This document shows, one piece after another, positions 1 through 10,895 of a stretch of 64,000 nucleotides of DNA. A program made the translations under genes and the position numbers. The notes beneath the pieces are model-generated. The model was not told the origin of the DNA. It saw nothing but the letters and a program-made list of their open reading frames with translations, and did not search any database. Within the stretch, counting starts at the first letter, position 1. Each line of letters opens with the position of its first letter. This DNA is from Isochrysis galbana (lineage: Eukaryota; Haptophyta; Isochrysidales; Isochrysidaceae), in the NCBI GenBank assembly GCA_018136815.1, contig CM030941.1, positions 3,661,035 through 3,725,034 of the forward strand. The letters are read 5' to 3'.

Positions 1-132
1 TGGAGAGACCCCGGCTCGATGATGGAGCCCATGTGTGTCATGCACAGTATCACAGTGAGAATGATTTCTGGTACGCCACCCTTGCAGCGTCATGAAAGGT
101 GAAGTTCCATCTTTTGGGGGGGGGGCTCTCAC

Positions 133-431
133 CGCGACTCGTACAGGAGCGAGGTGACCATATTCGCAAATACCTCGACGCCCATCTCTCGCTCCTCGCG
201 CAGGCGGTACATATTTGAGCGGAAGCGGAATTTTTGCTCAAGTGTCTGCATGTCGGTGGCAAGGCCAGTGAGGCCAACTAGCGTCTTGTCACCCATCTGA
301 TAAATCTTCTTCATTTGGCAGCCCATGGTTTGGTTCCTGATACCGTAACGCTTATCGCTCGCAATGGCGATGCAGTCCTTGCCGGCCATCGCGATGATGG
401 CCGCGCCATTGTACTGCATGATGCTCGACAT
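133..431 (-). CDS. PSMB3: 20S proteasome subunit beta type-3, first exon (partial gene)
   Basis: Structural beta-3 subunit of the 20S proteasome core, one of the non-catalytic beta subunits. The exon encodes about 99 residues starting MSSIMQYNGAAIIAM. The conserved parts are the SDKRYGI strand, the MGDK turn and the GLTGLATDMQT helix, followed by ANMVTSLLYESR, which matches the family up to about residue 100 of roughly 205. The exon ends in phase 2 at a GTGAGA donor (132-131), so the rest of the gene lies beyond the left edge. The start at 431 is preferred because the family begins MS-I-M-YNG. The upstream sense strand carries a (CCCT)n tract at about 476-500. Identification is firm; only the gene's completeness is unknown. 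Confidence 0.93.
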
Positions 432-1623
432 GATGGCCCGAGCGCTCGGCTACGAGCCTGCACGATACTAGCAGGAGGGGAGGGAGGGAGGGAGGGTGAT
501 TTTGCACAGTGGCAACAATCCATGGCGCAATGGAATGGCGGGAGATGGGGGTTGAGGGGGGGTGAGCGCCACGAGGCGACCGATGCGTGGTGGGTCTATG
601 TGGATGTGAAATGCACGGTAGATGAAAAGCGGTGCTAGAGCGCTCGATTTGCGAGGCCCACAAGGAGAGAAAACGGGTGAGAATTGCGAGTGGTGTCGCA
701 ATGCTATGTCTTCGAATGGTCTATGCCGTCCTCGCTGTTCGGCAGGATGAATGAGTGACAGAGGACGGGGAGTAAAGGGAGAGAGGGGGGGGGGGGCGGG
801 GGCGGCAGCGCGCCGACGTCTGGGCCGAAGGTGTGCGCACTACCTCCGGTCAAAACTGCGTGGAAAGCCCAAAAAAAAGCCAAGAGCAAAAGACCAAAAA
901 AGGAGCAAGAGCACGAGCGCGAACACGAACACACACAACACACAACATACGAACACACTCACACTCAGCACCTTTTGTTCCCTTCATGCGCTCGTGTGCT
1001 CCCGCCCCCCCGGTGTATGTTTCCCGCATTGTCTGAGGTCTATTGTACCCTGAGTCGCCATGAGCCATGAGCCATGAGCCATGAGCGTCCTTTGCCCTGC
1101 CATTGCCACTGCCACTGCCACCGCCACCCGAGCCAGCTGCGCCTCGTGCAAGGTGCGAGCCCCCAGCCCCCGGCCGTGTGTGCTGAGTCGAGCCCTACGC
1201 CGCATGCCCGCACCCTCGCCTCCCTCGTGTCGCCCAGGCCCTGGCACCATCGTGGTGATTGGTGATGGTGAGCAGGCGGGCGGCCGAGAAGAGGAGGAGC
1301 GACGCCATCGATCATCGATCGCGCTCTCTGCTCTGTGCTCTTTGCTCTCTTCGTGACAAAAGCGCGGACAGTGAGGATGATAATAAGAAATCACTACTTA
1401 CAATTCTCTACACCTACAGCACTATCACACGCACATTCACAGTAACAGTAACACGTAACATGTATAATACATAATACTATCGTAAATCGTAAATAGGATT
1501 GACGCAGGCGTAGGATGAGAGGGAGAGAGAGAGAAGAGAGAGGGAGAGGGAGATGCAGGAGAGGGAGAGGGAGAGACCCGTCGCCCCTTCCTGGGCTCAA
1601 GGGACTCCCCACCTACACCTACA
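432..1623. other. Intergenic DNA, PSMB3 upstream region
   Basis: No gene is recognised here. Positions 476-497 are a GGGA-type tract, which is the pyrimidine-rich leader of PSMB3 when read on its sense strand. The rest holds a poly-G stretch near 785-800, a CA/GA-rich stretch at 925-965, a triple ATGAGCC repeat at 1061-1085 and a purine tract at 1515-1578. The open frames have low-complexity composition and no family features. Confidence 0.6.
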
Positions 1624-1723
1624 NNNNNNNNNNNNNNNNNNNNNNNNNNNNNNNNNNNNNNNNNNNNNNNNNNNNNNNNNNNNNNNNNNNNNNNNNNNNN
1701 NNNNNNNNNNNNNNNNNNNNNNN
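1624..1723. other. Assembly gap (100 N)
   Basis: Exactly 100 consecutive N, the usual placeholder for a scaffold gap of unknown length. Sequence continuity across it should not be assumed. Confidence 0.99.
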
Positions 1724-1929
1724 TATTACTTTTATTACTACTTAGTGCTTAGTGAGTAGAGTGTAGAGTAGTAAGTAGGGGAGAAAGAAAGAGAGAGAGT
1801 CGGATGAGAGAGCATCGTCTGTAACACCAACACCCCCTCCTAACTCCTAACTCCTAAGCCTAAGCGGAGTACGGGCGGCCGATTTCGACGCAGCTTGGAG
1901 GCGCGTCGCGCGCGCCTCGCGCCGATGAC

Positions 1930-2500
1930 TGCCGATTGGTGTCGCAAGCTTGGTTGGCGGTTCCTAGCAGCTAGCAGCTAGCAGGTAGTGTATGTGTGGG
2001 TATGGGGTTTGGCGCTGGCTGGACACCGGGCTGATGAACCAGGAAGGACGGACTTGCATAGCGCCCGGCGTCGTTTTGAATCCGGGCTCTCCGAGCTCCG
2101 AGATAGTGTATTTAGGCCCGTTTCCCGTTTAGCCGTTTAGCGTTTAGCTAAAGTTTAGCGGTTTGCGGTTTTCGGTTTTGGGGTTATACTTACGCTTCGT
2201 TGTGGGGGCTCCCAGCTCGGGGGGGGGGGGGGGGGCTGGGGTCTAGGACGGACCCAATGACCCAATGGCCAATGGGCGATGGGCACCGAATATGTGCTAG
2301 ATGCTAGATGCTCGATGGGTGTGTTCTGTGTTCGGGGGTTTCTACCGCTATACTTTGGCGTATTTCCTCAATCCTCAATCCTCGATCCTCAATCCTAATC
2401 CTAATCCTGACTTTTCATGTTTACACGTTTACACTTTACACCCTCACCCTCAGAAGTTATAATAGTGTTTGACCGCCCTACGCCCTACCTTATTGTATCC
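1930..2500. repeat. Dispersed repeat R1, copy 1
   Basis: This stretch is closely related to 9,800-10,370. Shared landmarks in order are GGGCTGATGAAC, GCGCCCGGCGTCGTTTTGAA, GTGTATTTAGG, CGAATATGTGCTAGATG, GGGTTTCTACCGCT and AGTGTTTGACCGCCCTA. This copy is expanded by short local duplications such as AGCAGCTAGCAGCTAGCAG. A tail fragment with TTTGACCGCCCTATGA sits at about 26,870. No coding frame or terminal repeat was found, so its class is unknown. Confidence 0.7.
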
Positions 2501-2578
2501 ATAACAGTATAATCACATCTCTAATGTACACTCCTACTGTAGAATGTCATTCGATGGTCCACTTCCACTCTTCCACTT

Positions 2579-2722
2579 CCTAGATGGGAAATATGGTGCT
2601 GGGGCCTGCAAATACAGCCAAATACATTTCAAATGCATTCGAGGCCTACAACCCAGGACGCGCTTCAAATACAGCCAAATACATATGTATTTGGCCTGGT
2701 AAATGCGTATTTCCCACGTAGG
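2579..2722. mobile_element. Non-autonomous hAT-type MITE (144 bp)
   Basis: The left end CCTAGATGGGAAATA and the right end (reverse complement) CCTACGTGGGAAATA form terminal inverted repeats. The flanks TTCCACTT (2571-2578) and GTCCACTT (2723-2730) agree at 7 of 8 bases, fitting an 8-bp hAT target duplication. The interior carries several AAATACAG/AAATACAT motifs in both orientations. It is too short to encode a transposase. Its right half is also found at 18,860-18,965. Confidence 0.8.
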
Positions 2723-2730
2723 GTCCACTT

Positions 2731-3251
2731 TCACTTTCGACGGAGCGCGACCTGGCGATGATGGGAAGGGGGGGGGGGGGGGGGGGGGAAGGGAAAAAGA
2801 GCGGGAAACGAGCGGCCGCGGAAAGGGAGTACATAGAGCGAGTACTCTAGAGTAAAGCTCTTCTATCCGCGGGAGAGGCAGCGTGAAGAGCTCTCCCCTA
2901 CGCCCTTACGCTTCTTCCCCCGCCCCCCGCCCCCCGCCCCCCGCTCCCCCCCCCCGCCCCCCGCCCCCCGCCCCCGGACTCTATATACTGTAACATATCC
3001 TGCTGCTGCTCTCTCTCTCCCTTCCTCACCTCCCATCCATGTATATGTGGGCATCAAATCTATGAAAGTCTGTCGTGTGCGTGTGCGTGCGGGCACGCCC
3101 GCTCCTCCTCCCTCTCTCCTTTCTGTCTTCTCTTCTCTCTCTTCTTCTCCTCGCGGCGCCCCGCGCTCTCCCTCGTCGCGGGTCTCTCGCTCGCTCGCTC
3201 TCTCGGTGCGCGCGCCTCTCCCTCCCCGCCTGAGGAGGAATCCACAGCGCC
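2731..3251 (+). promoter_or_regulatory. Leader and promoter region of the bromodomain/DDT gene
   Basis: Contains a poly-G run (about 2,769-2,788), C-rich repeats (2,920-2,975) and, at 3,105-3,230, a dense CT-rich tract ending about 20 bases before the ATG at 3,252. The same sense-strand pyrimidine tract precedes most other genes of the window. Promoter function is inferred from position only. Confidence 0.4.
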
Positions 3252-6200
3252 ATGGAGCCCCACGAGAAGACGCGCTGCTCGGCGACGGTCGTCGCTGCCG
3301 ACGAGGGCGTGGGCGGTATCTCCGCGCCGCTCCAGCAGCCGGCCAACCAGCAGATGCTCCACACGCTCCAAGGGCAGCCTCTGAGCGGTGCAGCCGCGGC
3401 TCTCACCGCTGGCTCCGCAGCACAGCTGCCCACCCAGCTGCTCGCCCCTGCCGGATCGCCAGCAGCGGTGCACGGCGTCTATTCGGCCCTCTTGCAGCCC
3501 GTCCTCCCCGCCCACCAGCCCCCACTAGACCAGCGGATGCCCATCTGCTCGCAGCACCACGTTGCGCCAGTCAGCGGCGGGGCTGAGCCCATGCAAGTGG
3601 AGCATCCTGGATCCCTCCGGCCGCCGAGGACACTGTCCTCATCGGCGCCCGTAGGTGAGTCTGGCATGGAGCAGCCGCACGATATGGCCGACGAGTCCAA
3701 GAATGTGGAGAGCAGAACCGAGACTCCGACCTCCACCCCGGATCCCGATATGATGCAGTCGAGCTCAGCTCCCGGTACCGACCACACGGGCGAGCTACAA
3801 GAGGAACGACCAACCTCGGCCGCCTGGAATGAACGACCCACGCGGAATCCGCGTCGGGCGGCCACGTCGAAGCGCCAACGTCAAGACGACGGCGAGGAGG
3901 CCTTCGACTACGGCTGGAAGCCGGAACCCCGCCGCCAACGTGGCCCACGCCCTCTTCGGGATGCGGTGAGCTTGCTGGCGCGTTGCCATGCTGCGCACAG
4001 GGCCATGCTGGGGTTGGGAGGGCCAGTGGAACCTGATGCGGCCACAATCGACGATCATGTGCTTGGCCTAGCTCTCCATCACCTTGGCTGGCCATCTGCG
4101 TGCGCGTGGTCGACCGGTACACCTGTCGACCCCTTCTTGCCCCCTGCAGGTGGAGCCCATGCCCTCGGCGCCCTTCAACGTCACGCCCTCTTCCAATGGC
4201 CGTACTGCGGCCGGAAAAGTTAAATTGGACTTCACTCCTGCGATGACGACTACAGTACAATTCGAACTCCCGGAGGCTCAGGCCACACCGCCACCTGTCT
4301 CTCCACAAGTCGACTTGGCCGCACAGGCGAAAGCCGAGCTTGATGCTCTAGCCGATGCTGAGGCTCGCGAGGCCATCCTCCCCCTTCGATACGACATGCT
4401 CTCTGATGATGTCGACTGGGACGAAGCGAGGCTGGCGATGGTGAAGCTACTGACTGAACTGACTCAGCCGCGCCACATCTCGTACTCGCGCCCTTTCCTT
4501 TCGCCCACTGAAGCCGCTGCTTGCGACCCACCACTCTTGACGCTGCTCCCTCTACGCGACCGGGTCTTGGCGGGCGAGATCTCGGACCCTTGTGAGTTTG
4601 CATGCGGAGTGCGGCATGTATTCGCGTCATGCTATATGGCGTATGGGAATCCCATGAGTGGGAACCCGCTCTCGAAGAAAGCCGAAAAACTCGACGCACT
4701 ATTCGAGCAACAGGTCAGCCCCCGTGCAATCCCACCCCGTTCCTTTACCTTGATTCGCCCTGCTAGCACAACATCTTACCACCATCGAGGACCCTCTGCC
4801 CACAGTCGCTCACGGTGGCCCATCCCCTGCCCCAGGTCTCCATGCTCCCTCGCCGTGTCCGCGCACGAGCCAACATCGTGACTGCCGAGTGCGTCGTATA
4901 TGGCAAACCTTTGACCGTGGAAACCAATAGCAATACCAACGGTGTTGAAGAAGATGGTTGTGACGCCGATGGGCGCCGGCGCTCTTCCAGAGCACGTGTT
5001 GAAACACAGGCACCGTCCACAATCCAATTAGTGGAGGGCGAGAAGGCAAAGCAGCGAGCGGCTCTTGAGGCGGAGCGACGCGCTGAGAAGGAGAGGCAGC
5101 GCGCCATCGCCGAAGAGTGGGCCAAGGCCACCTTTGATCCGACCGATCTCAGCATCGTCCGCTCCTCGGCGGACGCGGTCGGCGCTTGCCATTTCCTATC
5201 TGCATTCAGCGAGTTCATTGGCGCAGGCCCATTCTCGCTGCCCGAAATCGAGATGGCCCTCGTGGCAGGCTCGCGATCGTCCGGAACACTGCGTCGGGCG
5301 CTCGCCGCACTGATCCGCGCCTCACGACTACCGCTCGCCAAAGGCCCTGATGGTGAGCGCGCGCCTTCTATTGAAGCGGGACTGGCGTTCGCATTGTATA
5401 CATGGGATGGCTTCATTGCCCGGGTGCGGGAGCTAGACGAAAACGACCAAGACGTGCCTGAAGTCTTGATGCCGTTCATGGATGGTGAGGAGTTGCACGG
5501 CATCATTGAGGGGCTGGGTGATCTCCGAGAGCTTGCAAAGCTACTCCGCACCGGAGGAGAAAAGGTGCGCGTTTCTCAACATCGTTCTCCTCACTCCCAA
5601 AAAGACCCACTTGCGGCTTGCTCTGTGGGACTTTGCAACGTTGGACCAGTCGTTGCTCCCTGTGGGGACCATCTCCGGCCCCGAGGAGATCTGCATTGGG
5701 CTCCATCGGGTTCGCAACTCAACAGAACCCCAAGGGTTCTCCATCATTGCGCTGGCACGTCTTGCATGCAAGCGTTGCTCCTTTAGCGCATGGGATAGCG
5801 TTTCTAGAAAATGGCCGCAACGCTGCGCCGGTGGCAGAATCGCGAGCATTGGGTTCGCCATGATTGCCATCCCCATGCGCTGAAGTGCTCAACCGCCCCC
5901 CCCCCCCCCCCCCCCCCCCCCCCCCTTCGCCCTCTACAGTCCGGGCTTGACTTGGCCACCCCTTTACAGCGTGCTGCCCTCGTCCATGCCTTGTGCCACG
6001 TGGCTTTAATCGAAAATCGCACACTCATCGCGCAAGCTGCTGCTGCGGAAGGGGCACCAGCCGCTGCCGTCGCGGCCGGCCGCGCTGAGTGCCTCGGCTC
6101 GGATGCGAATGGGAACCTATACTTCTACTTTGAGCACCTTGAGTCAAGGGTCTACGCCATGGCCAAGGAACAGCCGATGCTTTCGGAGAACGAGTGAGTG

Positions 6201-7287
6201 TCTCGGCCGCTCCTATGACCAAGGGAAACAACTTCGTTGACCCGTGCGCCCATCCGCTCACCATCGCAGGCGTGCTGCGGCGGTGTCCGTCGGCGATCTG
6301 ATTGAAGTGGAGGTGGAGGAGGCCGGGCGTGTGGAATGGCGGAAAGCGTTGGTCACTCGCATGTTGCGCAGTGGACGAGGTCGATTCGAGGCGATTGTCT
6401 ATCACGCCGACGGTGAGCACCCTGAGGCCATGCTTTTGCGCACGGCACCCGAGGGACCACGCATACCTGCGTGTGCGAGCCTTTAAAGATAGGAAAGCTC
6501 CCTCGACAGATTTGTCGCCCGCCTTGGCCTAACAGGAAAGACAATCGACGATGACTTTATTGAGATTTTCAGCTTTAGCCAATGCGGACATGAATGGCGC
6601 AAGCGGCAGAAGGGCGGTTCCAAAGGAACCAAGAAAGGTATTAAGACGCCACCTCTAGCTCAGAACGATGCGGCACAGGCTGTCACTTCAAGGCGGGGAC
6701 CGTCCCGCTCAGCTGCGGCTGGGGCAGCAAGAACAGACATCCCTGTAGAGGAAGGCCCCAAGTCAGCCGACACAGCAACTGCAGTAGATAAGGAGCCAAC
6801 CGGAGCTGCTTCGTCGCCCTCCTTTTGGCTGGTAGACGTGCGCGCTCTCATGCAGCGTTTGGGCAGGCCTGACAATGCAACACTTTCTAAAGGCAAGCCA
6901 AACCGGGGCCGCCCAGCGGGCAAGGCGAGCTCTAAGGGTGGCGCAGCTGCAAAGCAACGGATCGAGGCGGCTTTGTATTGTGCACTAGAGCCCATAGCCA
7001 CAGCACAAGAAGAAGGCGCAAGCTCGTTTGCACGTGCGTGGTCGGCAGCTGCAGTGCGGCTCAAACGCGATGTCGATGCATCACCTGACGACTCTCTTAC
7101 TACTCTATCGCGCCCCGCGCGCGAGGCGGCCGCCGACGAAAAGCGGGTCGCAGCTTGGATCACGCGTGGCAGTGGTAAAGAGCTCTCGGGAATCGATCGG
7201 AGTAACAGCGGGTCGCGCGGGCCAATTTGCGAGAGGATCGGTGGGAGGATCTGTGAGACTGCCGCATTCAGAGTGAGAGTTGTTTGA
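3252..7287 (+). CDS. Bromodomain-DDT-WHIM chromatin-remodelling protein, six exons
   Basis: Predicted nuclear protein of about 1,051 residues. Exons: 3252-3965, 4150-4713, 4836-5564, 5940-6193, 6270-6412, 6536-7287; all introns are GT-AG and all phases agree. Residues 1-238 are low complexity with basic stretches. Exon 2 carries a divergent bromodomain (PFLSP, then VRHVFASC, AYGNP and a closing AEKLDALFEQQ helix). Exon 3 carries a DDT domain (ACHFLSAFSEFIG, FSLPEIEMAL). Exon 4 has a WHIM-like segment (ECLGSDANGNLYFYF, RVYAM). The exon 5/6 junction makes a Tudor-like strand pattern (VYHADGKTIDDDFIE), and the tail is basic. DDT plus WHIM is typical of ISWI-partner subunits (ACF1/WSTF/BAZ), which bind acetylated nucleosomes and guide the ATPase. 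In BAZ proteins the bromodomain is C-terminal; here it precedes DDT. Confidence 0.82.
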
Positions 7288-7945
7288 GCGAAACTTTAGT
7301 TTCCCTCGACGAAAAGTGGCTCCAGCACCGCATTAGTTGTGCCCTCACACGAACCGACATAGCCGCATTCGGGTGTTCCAATGTTGCTACTTCTGGCTTG
7401 ACAGGTGCATTCTATGGGTCTAGATAGCCTCGTGTCGACAGATCATTGTGTTGCCGGGTGGCATGTTGCACAAGTCGCAAGCGAAGTTATGTTGCATAAC
7501 AGGGTGCTACAAGCCACGACCACGACTAAGGAGGGGGGGGGAAACATCTGAAGATTCTGGGCTACACACCTACTAGTTATGGGACTCCCCTTCGCTACTG
7601 ACAACGCCCTTATCTTCCCTCCCTCCACCTCTTCCCCTGCCCCCCTTCTTTCCTTTTTCTTCGGTTTCCGGGGTCCGGCCTCGGTGCGAGACGTGAGGCC
7701 TGGTTCGGAGTGCGGGGTTAGAGGTGGGGACGGGAAAAATTGACTTTTCACAATTGCACCCAAAAGTCGATGTGAATGCATGGAGAGGTGTCTCATGCTA
7801 TGATAAGAGCTTGTGCAAAGTTTCAGAAGCCAATTGTTTCATGTTTCATGGTGGCGAGTACGAGAGCGAACAATGCGGTGTTTTTTTCGCGGTGGCCAGG
7901 GAGTTTTTTTTTAGTAGATTTTGGCGCGTTGGAACCACAATGAAG
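7288..7945. other. Intergenic DNA
   Basis: Downstream of the chromatin gene I see no recognisable gene or repeat boundary. A C/T-rich stretch lies at 7,615-7,665. The open frames have no family features. Confidence 0.5.
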
Positions 7946-8363
7946 GATGCTAGTGCCCACCAAAGGCCACTTTCGGGGTTGCGGGGCTGTAGCCCCATTG
8001 CCGTCCCCAAAGGGCAGACGTGTCAGCACACAACACACGCCCCAGCTATCGAGCCCTTCCTTCCGACAGCTGATCACGAAGCTAAAACAAAAGAAATGGA
8101 AAGGTGCTATAAGAGAAGTTTACAAGTTACAAGACACAAGACTGGGAGAGCCCCGCCCCGCCGAACACGAAACGGTCACCACGGACGCCGAGATAAGGAA
8201 AGAATTCAGGAGATACTACGCCTGGCTATACTCGCCGAAAGCCTCGCAGCGCGTACCCAAACTCGAAGCCGCACTCTCCGACCGCCCACTCCACGACCTG
8301 GATAAAAGAAAGCTGGAAGGACGAATCACGATCGACGAGACCACCCAGGCCATCAGGAGCATA
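7946..8363 (+). pseudogene. LINE reverse-transcriptase fragment, 5' part
   Basis: The frame at 7,947-8,363 encodes a linker typical of LINE polyproteins (EFRRYYAWLYSPKASQRVPK, then KLEGRITIDETTQAIRSI) leading into the reverse-transcriptase domain. It is broken by the insertion at 8,364-9,279. The same frame resumes at 9,297 with the first RT motif (GKSAGPDGIPAEVYK). No endonuclease or catalytic YADD part is present, so this is a doubly truncated relic. Confidence 0.75.
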
Positions 8364-9279
8364 AAAAAAAATTCTTGAAGGTGCCTACTATTCTGCTATC
8401 CCCCGTCCCTCTCGCTGGGGACACCCCCTGACATCGCCCTTGCCCCACTCCCGCTCCCCTTTCGCCCCCCCCCTCGGTCCTTTTTATTCGGTTTTGGGGG
8501 GTCGACCCATGTGCACTACTTTGGGTCTGGCGTCGGGGGAGGGGGGGGGCAGGCCTTTTGGCTCGCAGTTACTGTGAGACGCTTTGGGTCGCGTCTCTAT
8601 GTGGGGGCCCAGCCTTGCGGCTTCCCCCTATGGGTGGGTCGTTTGGGAGTCTCTCCTCCCTTGTGGCCAGGGCGCTATCCCTGGTCGCTCGCTTGTTCGT
8701 TGTTTTCTTGCATGAGGATATGTTCGATGTCTAGTTTTTGTGTTGTTATTTTTAAGGTGTGACTTGGTACTAGTGTATCGTTGTCTGTTGCGTCGAAGAG
8801 AGGGCGGAAGTCGTTGGTGTCCATTCGTTTTTTTGGTTGTCGACCCATGTCCGCCTGGGCTCTTCTGGCCGCGTCCGTGGAGTTGCCGAAGTGCGCTGCT
8901 TTCACTAGGGTGGTGAATCTCGTCAGAATTCTTCTCTTGATTTGTTTGTTGTTTGCTATCGAATGTTATGTCGTCGAAGTGTACTCTGTAAAAGTCTGTT
9001 AGAATATATCTCCATGCTAGGATGTATAGTATCTCTCTAGAGTGTGGCGAGTGCGTGTCGGGGAGTATGAACAATCTGTCTACGGCTTGGTCGGTATTTG
9101 TCGAAACTTGTTGGGTTGGGTGGTAGTCCGTTAACTCGTGTATCATGTCAAAGATGTCGTCTAGCGCCGGGCATGTCCCTAGGTGCGTAGAGGATTCGTG
9201 CGCTAGCTTGCAGAGGCGGCATGTCGGGTCTCTTCCGGGGAATCTGCTGTGCGTTCCAATCCGTCGATGCGTGATGTGT
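8364..9279 (-). mobile_element. 5'-truncated LINE inserted in an older LINE, T-rich 3' tail
   Basis: The insertion is bounded by a perfect 17-bp duplication, AGGCCATCAGGAGCATA, at 8,347-8,363 and 9,280-9,296. On the minus strand it encodes the end of a LINE polyprotein, with a zinc-knuckle-like motif CRLCKLAHESSTHLGTC after FPGRDPT, then an Arg/Lys-rich tail. The sense strand ends in AAGAATTTTTTTTT, so the 3' tail is T-rich rather than poly(A). The same 3' region recurs at 42,375-42,840, and the tail motif recurs at about 36,470. Confidence 0.85.
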
Positions 9280-9296
9280 AGGCCATCAGGAGCATA

Positions 9297-9400
9297 GGCC
9301 CCGGCAAAAGCGCGGGCCCGGACGGCATCCCGGCGGAGGTATATAAAACGCACGAGGGTGTGGTGGGAGGTCTCCCCCGCGCCCCCGACTCACCTTCGAC
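9297..9400 (+). pseudogene. LINE reverse-transcriptase fragment, 3' part
   Basis: Continues the frame broken at 8,363: GPGKSAGPDGIPAEVYK corresponds to the N-terminal conserved motif of LINE reverse transcriptases. It runs out in low-complexity sequence after about 30 residues. It belongs with the fragment at 7,946-8,363. Confidence 0.75.
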
Positions 9401-9414
9401 TCTCGACTCCACCC

Positions 9415-9785
9415 TTGGGTACCCAAGTGAAGGACCCGTCAAGATCGCGGCCTACAACCTGAACGGCACTAAAGGCGGCAAGTTAGCCGCGAGTCGGCCG
9501 ACGTAGGTTGGTTCGCCATACTGGGTTTTCACCCGTTACAACTTGTGGGGAGCTAGAATGGGAGCCGAAGGCTTGCAAGGGGGGAGATTTGAAGGGGTGC
9601 ATAGGTGTATGTGTCTGTGGCATCAACACGCGCCAAGGTGTACGGGCAGGTGCGCTGAGGGCTGTCGTGTTTGTACCAGGGCTAGTGAGAGTAGTGGTAC
9701 TAATGCTCAGTTATATGATTATGTAGGTAGTACCTGTAGGTAGTGGTTCCATGCGCCGCGAGTGCGGTATAAGAATATTATGAAG
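9415..9785 (+). repeat. LINE endonuclease-like start and dispersed repeat R2
   Basis: At 9,430-9,490 the frame KIAAYNLNGTKGGKLAA resembles the first strand of AP-type endonucleases of LINEs (hydrophobic strand then N-x-NG). It stops after a few codons. The following sequence (GGTTTTCACCC, CAACTTGTGGGGAG, GAGCCGAAGG, GGGGGAGATTTG) recurs in reverse at 14,800-14,875 and 25,780-25,870. It is a fragment of an uncharacterised repeat. Confidence 0.5.
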
Positions 9786-9799
9786 TTTTTTAAGATTTA

Positions 9800-10375
9800 A
9801 ATATAAGTTGGCTGGGCGGCTCCTGGCTCCTGGCTATTTCGTATGTGTCGCGCGCCGGGCACAAGGCTGATGACCAAGAACGAGCTTGCAGCGCGCCCGG
9901 GCTCGGTTCGTTCGAAGTTGGGCTCTCCAAGCCTCAAGCCTCCGGTGGCGGACATTCGCGCGCGTGCTTTGGGACGCCGGGGCTGCCAATTTTGACACGG
10001 CTTTTGGGCGCGTCGTGCGCGATTGGCGTCCCTGGCTGGGCGGCTCCTAGCTCCTAGATATATGGTATATGTATATGGGGCTTGGCGCGGGCCGGGCACA
10101 GGGCTGATGAACAAGAACGGTCTCGCATCGCGCCCGGCGTCGTTTTGAATTTGGGCTTCCCGAGAAAGTGTATTTAGGTCTGTTTTGCCGTTTTTGGATA
10201 CGCTTCGTTCTTGGGGCTCCCGGGGGGGCTCTAGGACCCAATGGGCATCGAATATGTGCTAGATGGGTGTTTCCCGGGGTTTCTACCGCTTTACTTTGGT
10301 GTATTTCCTCAATCCTGACTTTTTCATTTTTACACCCTCAGAAGTTAAAATAGTGTTTGACCGCCCTATATGAGT
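9800..10375. repeat. Dispersed repeat R1, tandem copies 2 and 3
   Basis: Two related units lie in tandem (about 9,800-10,045 and 10,045-10,375). Each begins near GGCGGCTCCTGGCTCCT or GGCGGCTCCTAGCTCCT and carries the CCGGGCACA...GGCTGATGA landmark. The second unit is collinear with 1,930-2,500 through AGTGTTTGACCGCCCTA. Confidence 0.7.
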
Positions 10376-10895
10376 AGGGGTCAATGGGGGCCTCGCGCCG
10401 CCCTCCCTCCATCGCAGACACCCCCTTGGTGGGCATGCACAACCATCCTCAGTGGCAGGGGCTGAGAACTCGAGTGACAACAACCCAGACTCCCGGTGGG
10501 CGCGCGACGCGCGCCGCACGCATTCGCCTACAATGGCCCACAATCGCACTGACCCCCCACCACCACCACTGAGTCACAGAGCACTAGAGCCGCCAAGAAG
10601 GCACACAGGGCCGGCGAGGTGAGCGAGGGAGAGGCAGGAAAGGCCAGGTGCAAAGCCGCCGTCCCCCGCATGCGTGAACTAAGTACAAACATAGTTTGGC
10701 TTGAAGTAATAGGAATATCTTCCCCCGATACCACTCGGACTCCTAGCTCATCAGGCATGGCGGGAGCCTGGGGCAGAAAAGCTGTGTCCACCTTTTCCTG
10801 GCTCCCGAGTTTGCATACAAATAGTACAATACAATGTGGAGACTGGTCGCAAGGTCTATTGCACGTTGCACACGCCACAGGAGAGAGGTGATAGA
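10376..10895. repeat. Fragments of repeat R3 and of the palindrome-headed family
   Basis: At 10,376-10,470 the order GGGGTCAATGGGGGC, CTCGCG, ATCGCAGACACCCCC and GGCAGGGGCTGAG matches 43,030-43,200 in reverse. At 10,725-10,797 the string ACTCGGAC...CAGGCATGGCGGG...TGTGTCCA matches the 3' module of subfamily A of the palindrome-headed family (16,090-16,165). No gene was recognised. Confidence 0.6.

Noticed and set aside
8511-9002. Plus-strand frames within the nested LINE
   Set aside because: They are antisense to the zinc-knuckle coding frame of the LINE.
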